NCBI GenBank assembly: GCA_038133845.1 | Contig: JAYPUA010000007.1 | Location: 42,986 to 106,985, forward strand | Direction: 5' to 3' | DNA from: JAYPUA01 sp038133845 | Lineage (GTDB): Bacteria; SAR324; NAC60-12 | Length of the DNA stretch: 64,000 nucleotides | Program-made: the position numbers and the translations under genes | Shown here: in pieces, positions 9,204-17,743 of the stretch | How positions within the stretch are numbered: the first letter of the stretch is position 1 | Layout: each line of letters opens with the position of its first letter | The notes under the pieces: generated by a model | Databases searched by the model: none | What the model was told of the DNA's origin: nothing | The model's input: only the letters and a program-made list of their open reading frames with translations

Positions 9204-9539
9204 TTACCTCGGTTTTTCCGGGTAGATGGTCTTCATTCTGGTTTTGATGGGAGGGGGGAACTTGCGGCGCTCTTCCACGTGCTTTTGCATCTTGTCGTAG
9301 TCCAAGACATCCGGCTCGGTGCTGAAGAAAGAGGACTTGCTGCTGTTGTCCATGGTCGCGAGGGCTTTTTTCAGGCGTCCGTAGGCTGGGTCGGCCTCAA
9401 CGCGTTGGCGGAGTCGGTCGTAGTTGAGCGGAGGGTTGACGGTGCCAAAGGCCGGAGGCACCTGAGCGCTGGGGGAGGGTGCTCCGGCAAGCAGCAGGAT
9501 TCCACTCAGAGTCAGACAGAGGATAAAACGAGCGCGCAT
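9204..9539 (-). CDS. Small secreted protein of unknown function
   Basis: The 111-residue protein opens with a signal peptide (MRARFILCLTLSGILLLAGAPSPSAQ) and continues as a soluble, charged and Pro-rich chain ending EKPR. I recognise no domain. It lies 15 bases behind a 65-residue lipoprotein gene and both follow the cysteine desulfurase gene, so the three are probably transcribed together. The ribosome site is weak (GAAG before the start). A periplasmic location is inferred from the signal peptide. Confidence 0.55.
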   Translation of the reverse strand: MRARFILCLTLSGILLLAGAPSPSAQVPPAFGTVNPPLNYDRLRQRVEADPAYGRLKKALATMDNSSKSSFFSTEPDVLDYDKMQKHVEERRKFPPPIKTRMKTIYPEKPR

Positions 9540-9554
9540 GGTGTTTCTTCAGAC

Positions 9555-9752
9555 TCAATCTCTGTACCGAGCGGGGGCCCGGCATTCGTCAAACTTTTGG
9601 GGCGTGTAGCTGTAGGCGGTGCCACGGGTCTGGCGATCCTCTTCCAGAGCAGGAAGGCAGGCCTCATAGTTTTGGGAATCGTAGGATCGCAGGGTTCCGC
9701 ACCCTCCAAGCAGCAGCAATGCAGGAATCCATCCCCACTTCAGGAGCGACAT
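9555..9752 (-). CDS. Small lipoprotein, 65 residues
   Basis: Reads MSLLKWGWIPALLLLGGCG, a compact lipoprotein signal with Cys at residue 18, followed by about 47 polar residues with two further cysteines (residues 32 and 57). The start ATG was chosen over longer versions because it follows AGGAAAAAACA, a good ribosome site, and places the lipobox correctly. The gene overlaps the last 13 bases of the cysteine desulfurase gene, which implies coupling. No family is recognised. Confidence 0.6.
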   Translation of the reverse strand: MSLLKWGWIPALLLLGGCGTLRSYDSQNYEACLPALEEDRQTRGTAYSYTPQKFDECRAPARYRD

Positions 9753-10903
9753 TGTTTTTTCCTGTACAGGCGGTGTACGTGATGCTCCAGCCGATTGCTG
9801 AGACGTTCGACCTCGGAGGTGGTGGTGTTCCACCCCAGGCTGACTCTTAGGCTGGCCTTGGCTTGCTCCCGGGAGCGTCCCTGAGCGAGCAGCACCGGGC
9901 TGGCTTCCAGAGCACCGGAAGAGCAGGCGGATCCAGTCGAAATCGAAACCCCCTCCAGATCTAGGGCAATCACCAGAGTCTCGGCACTGAGCCCTTCAAA
10001 TCCGAAATTCAGCACATGCGGGAGGCCGCTTTTTTCCGGAGGGCTGTTCCGAAAGAACCCCGGGAGCCTTCCCAGCCGGGACCACAGCTCTCGAGAGAGT
10101 TCCTGGTGTTTCCGGGCCAGGGCCTCCTGGTGCGTGGTGTACCACTCCACAGCCTGGGCAAAGCCACAGGCCAGCAAGACGCTCTCTGTTCCTGCGCGCC
10201 GTACGCGTTCCTGCTTGCCTCCGAAGAGCAAGGGATGCAGCGGCGTACCTTGGCGGATGTAAAGCAGCCCGATTCCCCGGGGGCCGCCCAGCTTGTGAGC
10301 TGTCGCGGTAGCGTAGTCGAACGGAGCGAGATCAAGCGCCTGCTTGCCGAGCACCTGCGTGGCATCCGTGTGAAACAGGATCTGCTGGCTTCGGCAGAGT
10401 TGCGCCAAATCGGACACAGGCTGCAGGGCTCCGGTTTCGTTGTTTGCCGCCATCACGGAGACCAGTCGGGTGTCCGGACTGAGCACCTCCCGAAGCTCCT
10501 CGGCCAGCACCACTCCGTGCTCATCCACCCTCAACAGGTGAACCTGCACCCCGGCGTGCGCCTTCAGGTCCCGGACGGCCTCCAGCACGGAGGGGTGTTC
10601 GATGGAGGAGGTGACCAGGTGCCGAGGTTCCGGGTGCTGAAGAATCTGCCGAATCGCCGTGTTGTTGCTCTCGCTCCCTCCGCTGGTGAACAGCAGCTCC
10701 TGAGCGGAGACCCCCAGTTGGCGCGCAATTCGCTTGCGTGAAGTCTCCAGCAGCGTCCGTGCGTCACGCCCTTCCCGGTGAGGGCTGGAGGGGTTGCCAA
10801 AAGCACCCATTGCCTCCAGCATCGCCTCCCGGACTTCCGGAAGCAGCGGAGTCGTGGCATTATGGTCGAGATAGGCAGATGTCTCGGATCCGTTATTCTT
10901 CAT
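9740..10903 (-). CDS. Cysteine desulfurase, NifS/IscS type
   Basis: A pyridoxal-phosphate enzyme that takes sulfur from L-cysteine as an enzyme-bound persulfide for iron-sulfur cluster or tRNA thiolation work. The 387 residues show the YLDHNATTP start, the SGGSESNN segment, the PLP lysine K204 in TATAHKLGGPRG, and the persulfide cysteine C327 in STGSACSSG, all as in the class I (IscS/NifS) group. Neither iscU, iscR nor mnmA is adjacent; it is followed by two small envelope genes instead. Its start codon lies only 15 bases from the start of the divergent VWA gene, so their promoters must overlap or lie within coding sequence. Confidence 0.9.
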   Translation of the reverse strand: MKNNGSETSAYLDHNATTPLLPEVREAMLEAMGAFGNPSSPHREGRDARTLLETSRKRIARQLGVSAQELLFTSGGSESNNTAIRQILQHPEPRHLVTSSIEHPSVLEAVRDLKAHAGVQVHLLRVDEHGVVLAEELREVLSPDTRLVSVMAANNETGALQPVSDLAQLCRSQQILFHTDATQVLGKQALDLAPFDYATATAHKLGGPRGIGLLYIRQGTPLHPLLFGGKQERVRRAGTESVLLACGFAQAVEWYTTHQEALARKHQELSRELWSRLGRLPGFFRNSPPEKSGLPHVLNFGFEGLSAETLVIALDLEGVSISTGSACSSGALEASPVLLAQGRSREQAKASLRVSLGWNTTTSEVERLSNRLEHHVHRLYRKKQCRS

Positions 10904-10918
10904 TCAAAGAGTGCGTTC

Positions 10919-11752
10919 ATGCGTGGGTTTTTCGTCTTTTGGCTCTGTTGCTGGAGCACCGTCCTCTGGGCCCAGGGCACCGATTTCTTCTTCACGCCGA
11001 AGCCCGAACCCCCTGTACCGCCTCCGGTGGTCACACCGGAGCCGCCACCGCCGCCGAAACCTGAGCCTCTCCCGGAGCCGCCTCCCGCACCGCCACCTGT
11101 CCCGGAGGCCGTGGAGCCACCTTCAACGTCGATCTCGGATGTGATCTTCCTGCTCGACACCTCCGGATCGATGGACGCGTTCCTCTCCGGACAGAGGCAG
11201 AGCAAGCTCTCTGCTGCTCAGGAAGCTCTCGACTTCTTCGCACGTCGCATGCAGCCCGGAACGCGTTTTCAGCTCTGGACCTTTGATTCCCGGGTGCGTC
11301 AGCTACCCAACTCTCCCGAGGCTCCGGCCTCCAGAGAGGTCGTGTTTGAGGTGATCGGACCGGAGGGCTCTGCGGTCCGCAAGCACCTGCAACAGCAGAT
11401 TGCCGGACTGGAAACCCGAGGCGGAACGAACCTGTATCAGGCTGTGCACCAGGCGATCCGCCACTTTGACAGCAGCACCTACCAGGTCCCGGAGAAGGCC
11501 ATCCGAAAGCAGATCGTGGTGGTGCTCGCAGATGGGCAGGATGACAACCTCTCCGGGTTCACGCTCCAGCAGGTCCTGCAGGCTCGGCAGCGCTTCCCCG
11601 AGGTTCAGGTCCGGACCATCGGGTTCGGGGTGACCCAAAGTGACCCGCTCCAGCAGGTTCTCTGCCAGATCGCCGGGTCCGCCGAAGCTTGCACGCTGGC
11701 AAGGAGCGCTGAGGACCTCACGCAGATCATCCAGTCGTTCACTGAATCGTAA
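10919..11752 (+). CDS. Secreted von Willebrand factor A domain protein
   Basis: The 277-residue protein has a signal peptide (MRGFFVFWLCCWSTVLWAQ), then a Pro/Glu-rich linker (residues about 27-70) built of PEPPPPP-like units, then a VWA domain from residue 74 to the end. The metal-site motif is complete: D80-x-S82-x-S84 in LLDTSGSM, the Thr in RGGTNLYQ, and Asp in VLADGQDD. The linker probably spans the peptidoglycan or presents the domain away from the membrane. ATG 10919 was chosen because it gives the signal peptide; upstream in-frame starts lie on top of the divergent desulfurase gene. Partner protein unknown. Confidence 0.78.
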   Translation: MRGFFVFWLCCWSTVLWAQGTDFFFTPKPEPPVPPPVVTPEPPPPPKPEPLPEPPPAPPPVPEAVEPPSTSISDVIFLLDTSGSMDAFLSGQRQSKLSAAQEALDFFARRMQPGTRFQLWTFDSRVRQLPNSPEAPASREVVFEVIGPEGSAVRKHLQQQIAGLETRGGTNLYQAVHQAIRHFDSSTYQVPEKAIRKQIVVVLADGQDDNLSGFTLQQVLQARQRFPEVQVRTIGFGVTQSDPLQQVLCQIAGSAEACTLARSAEDLTQIIQSFTES

Positions 11753-11856
11753 ACGAATTTGTGCGCAACTCCAAGCAGCCTGTCCGGATTTTTCCCTCCC
11801 CGCCGGCCGCCGGAGATCAGCGCTGAAATCACTCATTCTTATACATGGGAAGTGCC

Positions 11857-13245
11857 ATGATCGCAATGATTCTTGCCGGCGGAAGCGGCACCCGCCTGTG
11901 GCCGTACAGCCGCACGATGAGCCCCAAGCAGTTCCTGAACCTGGGCTCAACCCACGAGTCGCTCCTACAGGAGACCGTACGCCGCCTGAACCCCCTGATT
12001 CCTCCAGAAAAGGTGTACGTGGTCGGTTCACGCACCCACGAGTTCGAGCTGCGCCAGCAACTGCAGCAGACGCTTCCAGGCCTGCCGGGCTCTCGGCTGC
12101 TGCTCGAGCCCATGGCCCGCAACACCGCGCCGGCCATCCTGTGGGGTCTGAATTGCCTGCCTGAAGACTGCTGGCAAGAGCCCGTGGTCATCCTCCCGGC
12201 GGACCATCTGATCCGAGCCGAGTCCCGTTTCCGGGACGCTCTGGAGCAGGCGGCGAAGCTGGCCGAGTCTGGCTACATCGTCACCTTTGGCATTCGTCCG
12301 GATCGTCCGGAAACCGGTTATGGCTACATTCAGGCCGGAGCCCCGCTGGAGGTGGGGTTTCAGGTGAAGCGTTTTCTGGAGAAGCCCGACCTGGAGACGG
12401 CGGAGCGGCTGATCCAATCTCCCGACCACACCTGGAACTCGGGGATCTTCATGGCCACTCCCAAGACCCTCCGGAGCGAGTTTGCCCGCTGGACTCCGGA
12501 GCTGTTTCAGGCCTTCGAGGAGGCGCGGGAAGCCAAGACCTTGCAGGATCCGGAGGCACTGGAGGCGCTGTTTGAATCAGTCAATCCCGATTCCATCGAC
12601 TATGCCCTTATGGAGAAATCCGAGGCGGTCGCCGTCCTCCCAGTGGAGATGGCGTGGAGCGATCTGGGGAGCTGGGAGAGCATCTTCGAGGTTTCGGAGA
12701 AGGACGAGAACAACAACGTCCTCCGGGGTAACGTGATCTCTCACGATACCCGGAACTCACTGATCTTCAGCTCGAAAAAGCTGGTGACCAGCATCGGGGT
12801 GGAGAACCTGATCATTGTGGAGACCGACGACGCGCTGCTCGTCTGCAACCTGGACCGCTCCCAGGATGTGAAGAAGTTGGTGGAGACGCTGAAGGAGGAG
12901 GAGCGCTACGAGTACCAGTTTCACACGCGGGTGCTGCGTCCCTGGGGCTCGGCCACCACACTGCATGAGCATCCGGGGTACTGCATCCGCCTGCTGGAGA
13001 TTGAACCGGGAGGAGCGATCTCCCTACAGCGGCACCGGCATCGCAGCGAACACTTTGTGGTCCTCAGCGGGGCGGCGGATGTGGTTCGCGGAGAAGAACA
13101 GTTTCTGCTGACGGAGAATGAATCGATCCATGTGCCGAAGTCGGTGAAGCACCGGATCGCCAATGAGGGCCGGATTCCGCTTCAGATCATCGAGGTGCAA
13201 CAGGGCAGCTACCTGGGAGCAGACGATATCGAGCGCTTTGGCTGA
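11857..13245 (+). CDS. manC: Mannose-1-phosphate guanylyltransferase / mannose-6-phosphate isomerase
   Basis: Makes GDP-mannose for surface polysaccharide and, with the C-terminal cupin, interconverts fructose- and mannose-6-phosphate. The N-terminal nucleotidyltransferase carries LAGGSGTRLWPYSR and PKQFL; a central FLEKPD and WNSGIF follow. The C-terminal cupin contains LRPWG and SLQRHRHRSEHFVVLSG with the metal-binding histidines. Length matches the bifunctional family. The start is ATG 11857, because GGAAG precedes it at a proper distance; an ATG at 11845 would add four residues and has no ribosome site. A polyprenyl glycosylphosphotransferase 20 kb away may use the same polysaccharide pathway. 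Confidence 0.93.
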   Translation: MIAMILAGGSGTRLWPYSRTMSPKQFLNLGSTHESLLQETVRRLNPLIPPEKVYVVGSRTHEFELRQQLQQTLPGLPGSRLLLEPMARNTAPAILWGLNCLPEDCWQEPVVILPADHLIRAESRFRDALEQAAKLAESGYIVTFGIRPDRPETGYGYIQAGAPLEVGFQVKRFLEKPDLETAERLIQSPDHTWNSGIFMATPKTLRSEFARWTPELFQAFEEAREAKTLQDPEALEALFESVNPDSIDYALMEKSEAVAVLPVEMAWSDLGSWESIFEVSEKDENNNVLRGNVISHDTRNSLIFSSKKLVTSIGVENLIIVETDDALLVCNLDRSQDVKKLVETLKEEERYEYQFHTRVLRPWGSATTLHEHPGYCIRLLEIEPGGAISLQRHRHRSEHFVVLSGAADVVRGEEQFLLTENESIHVPKSVKHRIANEGRIPLQIIEVQQGSYLGADDIERFG

Positions 13246-13253
13246 GAGGCCCG

Positions 13254-13835
13254 TCAGCGCCCGGCGTTGTAGACTGGGCCACCGAGGTCGGCGTAAAGCT
13301 GCAGGATGCGGCGCCCTTCCTCACGCAGGCACTCCGGAACGATCCGGATGCCCCGCCGGGTCAGCTGCTGGTTGTAGTCCGGAGGGAGCGGGCCTTCGTC
13401 AAAACCGGCGATCGACTCCACATCCTCGGGTTCTGCTGAAGAGACCACCTCGGTCACCCCGGACCAGCAGACGTTCCCCAGACACATCGCACACATCTTC
13501 CCGCTGGTGACCATCTGATGCTGGGGGAGCCCCGGAGCAGAGAGGTCGAAATGCTCTCGAGCCTTCTGAGCCAGCATCAAGGCCATCATTTCCGCATGGG
13601 CGGCAGAGCACTGCTGGGCCACCACCACGTTCACTCCCACGGAAACCAACTCCCCGGTGTCCTGCACGAAGACCGCTGCTCCAAATGGCCCGCCTGTCCC
13701 CTCCCGGATGTTGTGCTCCGTCATGGCCAGCACAAAGCGCATCCGCTCCTCAACGTCTGCGATTGGAAAGGTATACTGCGAAACAAAATCGCTCACCCAG
13801 TCCGGCAGGCTCAAGCTGATTTGGTGTTGTGGCAT
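13254..13835 (-). CDS. Nucleoside/guanine deaminase-like zinc hydrolase
   Basis: A 193-residue member of the cytidine/guanine/tRNA-adenosine deaminase fold. The zinc and catalytic motif H80-A-E82 and the two cysteines C115 and C118 are present. The second motif reads KMCAMC where the family usually has PCPMC, so the conserved proline is replaced. The C-terminal AGFDEGPLPPDY segment resembles guanine deaminases more than TadA. The xdhC gene lies 104 bases upstream on the same strand, supporting a role in purine breakdown. A well-formed promoter sits in that gap, so it can be transcribed alone. Substrate unproven. Confidence 0.72.
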   Translation of the reverse strand: MPQHQISLSLPDWVSDFVSQYTFPIADVEERMRFVLAMTEHNIREGTGGPFGAAVFVQDTGELVSVGVNVVVAQQCSAAHAEMMALMLAQKAREHFDLSAPGLPQHQMVTSGKMCAMCLGNVCWSGVTEVVSSAEPEDVESIAGFDEGPLPPDYNQQLTRRGIRIVPECLREEGRRILQLYADLGGPVYNAGR

Positions 13836-13874
13836 AGCTCTCTGAAATGATGAAAAATTTGCAAGGCAAGGGAG

Positions 13875-13903
13875 AATCTATCAGCAACCTGTCAGGCTGT
13901 CAA
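13875..13903 (-). promoter_or_regulatory. Sigma-70-type promoter for the deaminase gene
   Basis: Read on the minus strand: TTGACA, 17 bases, TAGATT. The -35 is consensus and the -10 matches four of six. It lies in the gap between xdhC and the deaminase gene, about 40 bases before the deaminase start, and points at it. Confidence 0.6.
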
Positions 13904-13939
13904 CGCGCTTCTCAACCGCTGCACCAGGCGGCGGGAGGC

Positions 13940-14767
13940 TCAGCCTTCAGGCGCCTCCAGGGGCAACGGATTGCGCGGGTGCACTTTCCCAAAACGCCGG
14001 TCGCGTTCATGGAGCAGTTGCGCAGAGATGCTGATGGCAATTTCGTGCGGATGGTTGGTTCCCAGCGAGAGCCCGAGCGGGCAGGAGAAGGACTGCAGCT
14101 GTGCCTCACTGAATCCGGACTCACGCAGCTCCTTGCGCAGTGTCGCCGCCTTTGACCGGCTCCCTATGACTCCGAGAAACGCCTGGCTGCCACGCTCCAG
14201 AAAGCGCGCGAGGATGGGACGATCGGTTGCGTGTCCCTGGGTCATGAAGAGCACGAAGGCCTCTGGAGGAATCGCGTTCACGGACTCCGAAAGCGCCTCC
14301 TCGTGACGGATCTCAAGCTTGGGAGACGAGGGCAGGCGCTCGAGCCACTCCGGGCGCGAGTCCAGGCAGATCAGGCGGCATTCCAGCGGGAGCAGCTGCG
14401 GAATCAGGGTCTGGGCCACGTGTCCGGCACCATAGATCACGATGGTCCACGGGTGGGAGCGATGCCGCTCAAAGAACAGCGTCACTGAGCCGCCACAGGT
14501 CATGCCGACGTCCTTGTTCAGGTTCCAATGCAGCAGGCGAGTGAGGGGAAGAGGTCGGGCCTCCTGTAGAAAGTCCGAGGCCTCCTGAAGCGCCTTGGCC
14601 TCCACACGCCCGCCTCCCACGGTCCCCCAATGTCTTCCGGAGGGAGTGACGAGCATTCGGCTTCCGGAGTCCTGAGGCGTGCTGCCTTTGGCTTCCACCA
14701 GGGTCACCGCCACAAACGGGGTCCCGGAGTCCAGCAGAGTGGTGCACTCGGTCAGAAATTCACGCAT
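13940..14767 (-). CDS. xdhC: XdhC/CoxI-family molybdenum cofactor insertion protein
   Basis: XdhC proteins bind molybdopterin cofactor, help sulfurate it and hand it to xanthine dehydrogenase-type enzymes in the cytosol. The 275 residues show the N-terminal TLVEAKGSTPQDSGSRML segment, GTVGGGRVE, the MTCGGSVTLFFE cysteine motif, a Rossmann-like VIYGAGHVAQ, and the C-terminal GVIGSRSKAATLRKEL and NHPHEIAISI typical of the family. No xanthine dehydrogenase structural genes are in the window; they must be elsewhere or the client is another molybdoenzyme. The deaminase downstream fits purine catabolism. Confidence 0.85.
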   Translation of the reverse strand: MREFLTECTTLLDSGTPFVAVTLVEAKGSTPQDSGSRMLVTPSGRHWGTVGGGRVEAKALQEASDFLQEARPLPLTRLLHWNLNKDVGMTCGGSVTLFFERHRSHPWTIVIYGAGHVAQTLIPQLLPLECRLICLDSRPEWLERLPSSPKLEIRHEEALSESVNAIPPEAFVLFMTQGHATDRPILARFLERGSQAFLGVIGSRSKAATLRKELRESGFSEAQLQSFSCPLGLSLGTNHPHEIAISISAQLLHERDRRFGKVHPRNPLPLEAPEG

Positions 14768-14814
14768 GTGAACTCACTCACGGAAAAACGGAAAAGGGCG
14801 AATCGTCCCGGAAC

Positions 14815-15597
14815 CTACTGGGCGAGGAACTGTCGGATGCGGTGTCCGAACAGCTCGGAGCGGTCGATGCAGGGCAGGTGAGCGGCTCCTTCGATCAGGT
14901 CGAACTCGGCTCCTTCGATCAGGTCGGCCAGCTGCTTCCCAAGCTCCGGAGGAGTGGCGGCGTCTTCAGATCCACAGAGGACCAGAGTCGGGATCTTCAG
15001 GTTGCGAGTGGACTCTGTCAGGTCGGCATCGCGGAGCGCCGCGCAGGCACCCAGGTAGCCTTGCACTGGCGTCCGGAGCAGCAGGTTGCGCCACATCGGC
15101 AGCTCATCCTCTTGTTGCTGCCGATAGCCTTCCGGGAGCCAGCGCTCCAGGGAGGTGTCGGCGACCGCTTCCAATCCCTCGGCCTGCACCGTTTGGGTGC
15201 GCTGCTCCCAAAGCTCCGGCGGACCGATCACGTGTCCGGTGTCGCAGAGGACCAGCCGATAGACCCGCTCCGGGTTGCTCGCAGCCAGGGCCTGCGCGAT
15301 CATGCCTCCAATGGAGAGGCCGACCACGGTAACGGAGGCGATCTCCAGATACTCAAGCAGGCGAGCCACGTCATCAGCCATCTCCGAGATCGTGTAAGGC
15401 CCCTCCGGCGCATCGGAAAGCCCGTGCCCCCGGTTGTCCATCCGAACAACCCGGAAGCGTTCTTCAAACCCGGGAACCACGCGGTCCCAGATGCGGAGGT
15501 CCGTGCCCAACGGGTTGAGAAACAGCACGGCGGGCCCTTTGGGGTTGCCGGTAATCCGATAGTGCAGTCCGATGGGGTTCAGGTTTGCGAAACGCAC
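14815..15597 (-). CDS. Alpha/beta hydrolase similar to 3-oxoadipate enol-lactonase (PcaD)
   Basis: PcaD opens 3-oxoadipate enol-lactone in the beta-ketoadipate pathway. The 260 residues begin RFANLNPIGLHYRITG, a PcaD-like opening, with the oxyanion-hole side near FLNPLGTD, nucleophile Ser in VVGLSIGGM, acid Asp in CGSEDAATP and His in GAAHLPCID. I chose GTG 15597 because AGGAGG lies four bases before it; a longer version from an upstream ATG adds about 20 unmatched residues. No other protocatechuate gene is close, so the substrate may differ. A dienelactone hydrolase gene lies just upstream on the same strand, which makes lactone chemistry plausible. Confidence 0.68.
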   Translation of the reverse strand: MRFANLNPIGLHYRITGNPKGPAVLFLNPLGTDLRIWDRVVPGFEERFRVVRMDNRGHGLSDAPEGPYTISEMADDVARLLEYLEIASVTVVGLSIGGMIAQALAASNPERVYRLVLCDTGHVIGPPELWEQRTQTVQAEGLEAVADTSLERWLPEGYRQQQEDELPMWRNLLLRTPVQGYLGACAALRDADLTESTRNLKIPTLVLCGSEDAATPPELGKQLADLIEGAEFDLIEGAAHLPCIDRSELFGHRIRQFLAQ

Positions 15598-15682
15598 GTG
15601 GCCTCCTGCTGAGATGGGGGGAAGAAGCGCCTGAAAGTGGAGCCTCCGGGAAGTCATGCAATCCGGAGGCTCAACCGGGTGC

Positions 15683-16435
15683 TCAGAGGTGCTTTTTCAA
15701 AAAGCGGGTGGTTCGATCCCAGGCCTGCTTGGCGGAGCCTTCACGATACGCCCGGGTGTTGTCCTTGTTGGCAAAGGCGTGCCCGGCGTTTTCGTAGATG
15801 AAGATCTCATGGTCGCCTCCCTGCGTCTTCAAGGTGGCCTGAAAGGTTTTCACGTCGTCGACCTTGATCGAGCGGTCCTCGGCCCCGAAGTGTCCCATGA
15901 TGCTCGCTCGCATCATGTTCAGGTCGTCCTCCGGGTTGAACTGACCGTAATAGATCACAGAGGCACGAACTCCCAGGTCGTTCTTGGCCATCTGATAGGC
16001 CCAGCCGCCCCCGAAGCACCAGCCGACAGCGGCGACTCTGGAGGCATCCACCTCCGGATGGCTCTGCAGGTACTCAATGGCGCTCCGCAGGTTGCCGAAT
16101 GCTCCATCCAGGTTGCCCCGAACGCTTCCGGCGAGCTTGCGAGCAACCTGCGGATCCTGCGTCGCCTCGCCGTTGTACATGTCTACCGCCAGGGCCACAT
16201 ACCCCAGGTCCGCAAACTCCTGGGCGAAGTCCCGGATGTTGTCGTTCAGCCCCCACCACTCGTGGATCAGGATCAGCGCCGGCTTGGGGCCAGATTGATC
16301 CGGAACCACCAACGTCCCCTGAGCCTTCGGTTGTGCCGGGTCGTAAGACACCGTCGAGACCAGATTTTCCGCTTGCACGGACGCTCCCCACAAAACCAGA
16401 CAGCCCACGGCCATCCACTGCTTCAATGCACTCAT
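15683..16435 (-). CDS. Exported dienelactone hydrolase family protein
   Basis: The 250 residues start with a signal peptide (MSALKQWMAVGCLVLWGASVQA), so the enzyme is probably periplasmic. The catalytic triad of dienelactone hydrolases is visible: C140 in GWCFGGG, D187 in GAEDRSI and H219 in NAGHAFAN. HEWWGLND is the family's oxyanion segment. Classical dienelactone hydrolases are cytosolic and lack a signal, so this belongs to the exported subgroup, whose substrates are mostly unknown. The ribosome site AAGGAGAG is strong. The enol-lactonase-like gene follows on the same strand after 85 bases. Confidence 0.82.
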   Translation of the reverse strand: MSALKQWMAVGCLVLWGASVQAENLVSTVSYDPAQPKAQGTLVVPDQSGPKPALILIHEWWGLNDNIRDFAQEFADLGYVALAVDMYNGEATQDPQVARKLAGSVRGNLDGAFGNLRSAIEYLQSHPEVDASRVAAVGWCFGGGWAYQMAKNDLGVRASVIYYGQFNPEDDLNMMRASIMGHFGAEDRSIKVDDVKTFQATLKTQGGDHEIFIYENAGHAFANKDNTRAYREGSAKQAWDRTTRFLKKHL

Positions 16436-16585
16436 GCCACTCTCCTTGAGAATGAGGTTGGATTCACCTGTTTGGAAAAATTCGGTCCAGATCCGTTATG
16501 GCAGATTTTTCCGAAGATGCCTACCGGGGAAATGAAAATTTACCGTTTGTTTCACCTGGCAGCGGGGCTGGGGAGGCCAGAGTTG

Positions 16586-16612
16586 CCCCGGACCGGAGGG
16601 GGAGGTCCGGGG
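16586..16612 (-). terminator. Hairpin just after mrp
   Basis: CCCCGGACC and GGTCCGGGG form a 9-bp, GC-rich stem with a 9-base loop, 14 bases past the mrp stop in the direction of mrp transcription. No thymine run follows on that strand, so it may need another factor or simply protect the transcript end. Confidence 0.5.
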
Positions 16613-16626
16613 AGTGATTGCCGAGC

Positions 16627-17706
16627 TCAGCCGAGCTGTTCGAGAGACGCCACGACGTTGTCGGCGATGGCGCGGAAGGCTCGGGTGGCAGCGGTGTCGA
16701 TGCCTTGAGCCATCACGGGGGTGCCGGCGTCTCCCCCCTGGCGGACCTCCAGCTCGATGGGGACCGCTCCGAGGAAGGGCACCTGGTACTGCTTGCTCGC
16801 CTCTTCTGCGCCGTGGCGGTTGAAGATGGGCGTCTCTTCCCCACACTTGGGACAGGCGAAGAAGCTCATGTTTTCCACAATGCCGACAATCGGGATATCG
16901 ACCTTGGTGAACATGTTGACCGCCTTGGCCGCGTCGAGCAGGGCGACATCCTGTGGCGTAGAGACCACCACGGCTCCGGCCAGCTCGCAGAGTTGAGAGA
17001 GCGAGAGGTGTGCGTCGCCCGTTCCCGGAGGCATGTCGATGATCATGAACTCGCCTCCCGGCCACTCGGTGTCGCGCAGGAGCTGGTCGATGGCAGAGTG
17101 CACCATGGGACCTCGCCAGACCACGGAGGAGTCCTCCTCCACAAGGTTGCCGATCGACATCAGGCTGATGCCGTGGGCCTCGATGGGGTGCAGTTTGTTG
17201 CCGTGAACCGCAGGCTTGGCCCCGCGCATTCCGGTCATGATTGGCATGCTCGGGCCGTAGATGTCGGCATCGAAGAGGCTGACCCGGAAGCCTTTTTGCT
17301 GGAGCGCCAAGGCAAGGTTGATGGAGACCGTTGACTTGCCCACCCCCCCTTTTCCGCTGGCAACCGCGAGCACGCAGTCGTAGTTTTGCAAGTAGGCGGT
17401 GCGTCGAGGCTGCTGTGCCGGGCGTGCGGCCTCCTGAGGCGCGGGCGATTCTTCCTCCGGAGCCCGGGCGACCACCTCCACGGCAACGCGCGAGACCGAT
17501 GGGATCTTCAGCACTTCCTGCTCCACCTGTCCAGGGAGCGTGTTGCGAAAGTCCGAGCCCTCCGGGAGAATGAGCGTGATCTTTGCAAAGTCATTGTTGA
17601 CGACACACCCATACACGATCTCGGTGTCGGACAAACGCTTGCCGGAATCATCCAGCACAATGCGCCCAAAGGCGTCTTCAAACTGTTGTTGCAGCGAGGA
17701 GGACAT
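16627..17706 (-). CDS. mrp: Mrp/ApbC (NBP35-type) iron-sulfur cluster carrier ATPase
   Basis: A cytosolic P-loop ATPase that binds a [4Fe-4S] cluster at a dimer interface and passes it to target enzymes. Residues 1-80 are a MIP18-type domain, followed by a Pro/Ala linker. The deviant Walker A motif SGKGGVGKST occupies 117-126, FDADIYGPS follows at 145-153, and the cluster ligands are C285 and C288 in FACPKCGEE. Length (359) is normal for the MIP18-Mrp form. It is divergent from murF with 37 bases between start codons. A cysteine desulfurase is encoded 7 kb away; a shared pathway is possible but not implied by operon structure. Confidence 0.93.
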   Translation of the reverse strand: MSSSLQQQFEDAFGRIVLDDSGKRLSDTEIVYGCVVNNDFAKITLILPEGSDFRNTLPGQVEQEVLKIPSVSRVAVEVVARAPEEESPAPQEAARPAQQPRRTAYLQNYDCVLAVASGKGGVGKSTVSINLALALQQKGFRVSLFDADIYGPSMPIMTGMRGAKPAVHGNKLHPIEAHGISLMSIGNLVEEDSSVVWRGPMVHSAIDQLLRDTEWPGGEFMIIDMPPGTGDAHLSLSQLCELAGAVVVSTPQDVALLDAAKAVNMFTKVDIPIVGIVENMSFFACPKCGEETPIFNRHGAEEASKQYQVPFLGAVPIELEVRQGGDAGTPVMAQGIDTAATRAFRAIADNVVASLEQLG

Positions 17707-17743
17707 GAAGGCTCTCGGCTTAATGGATCAAGGAAAGTAGCGC

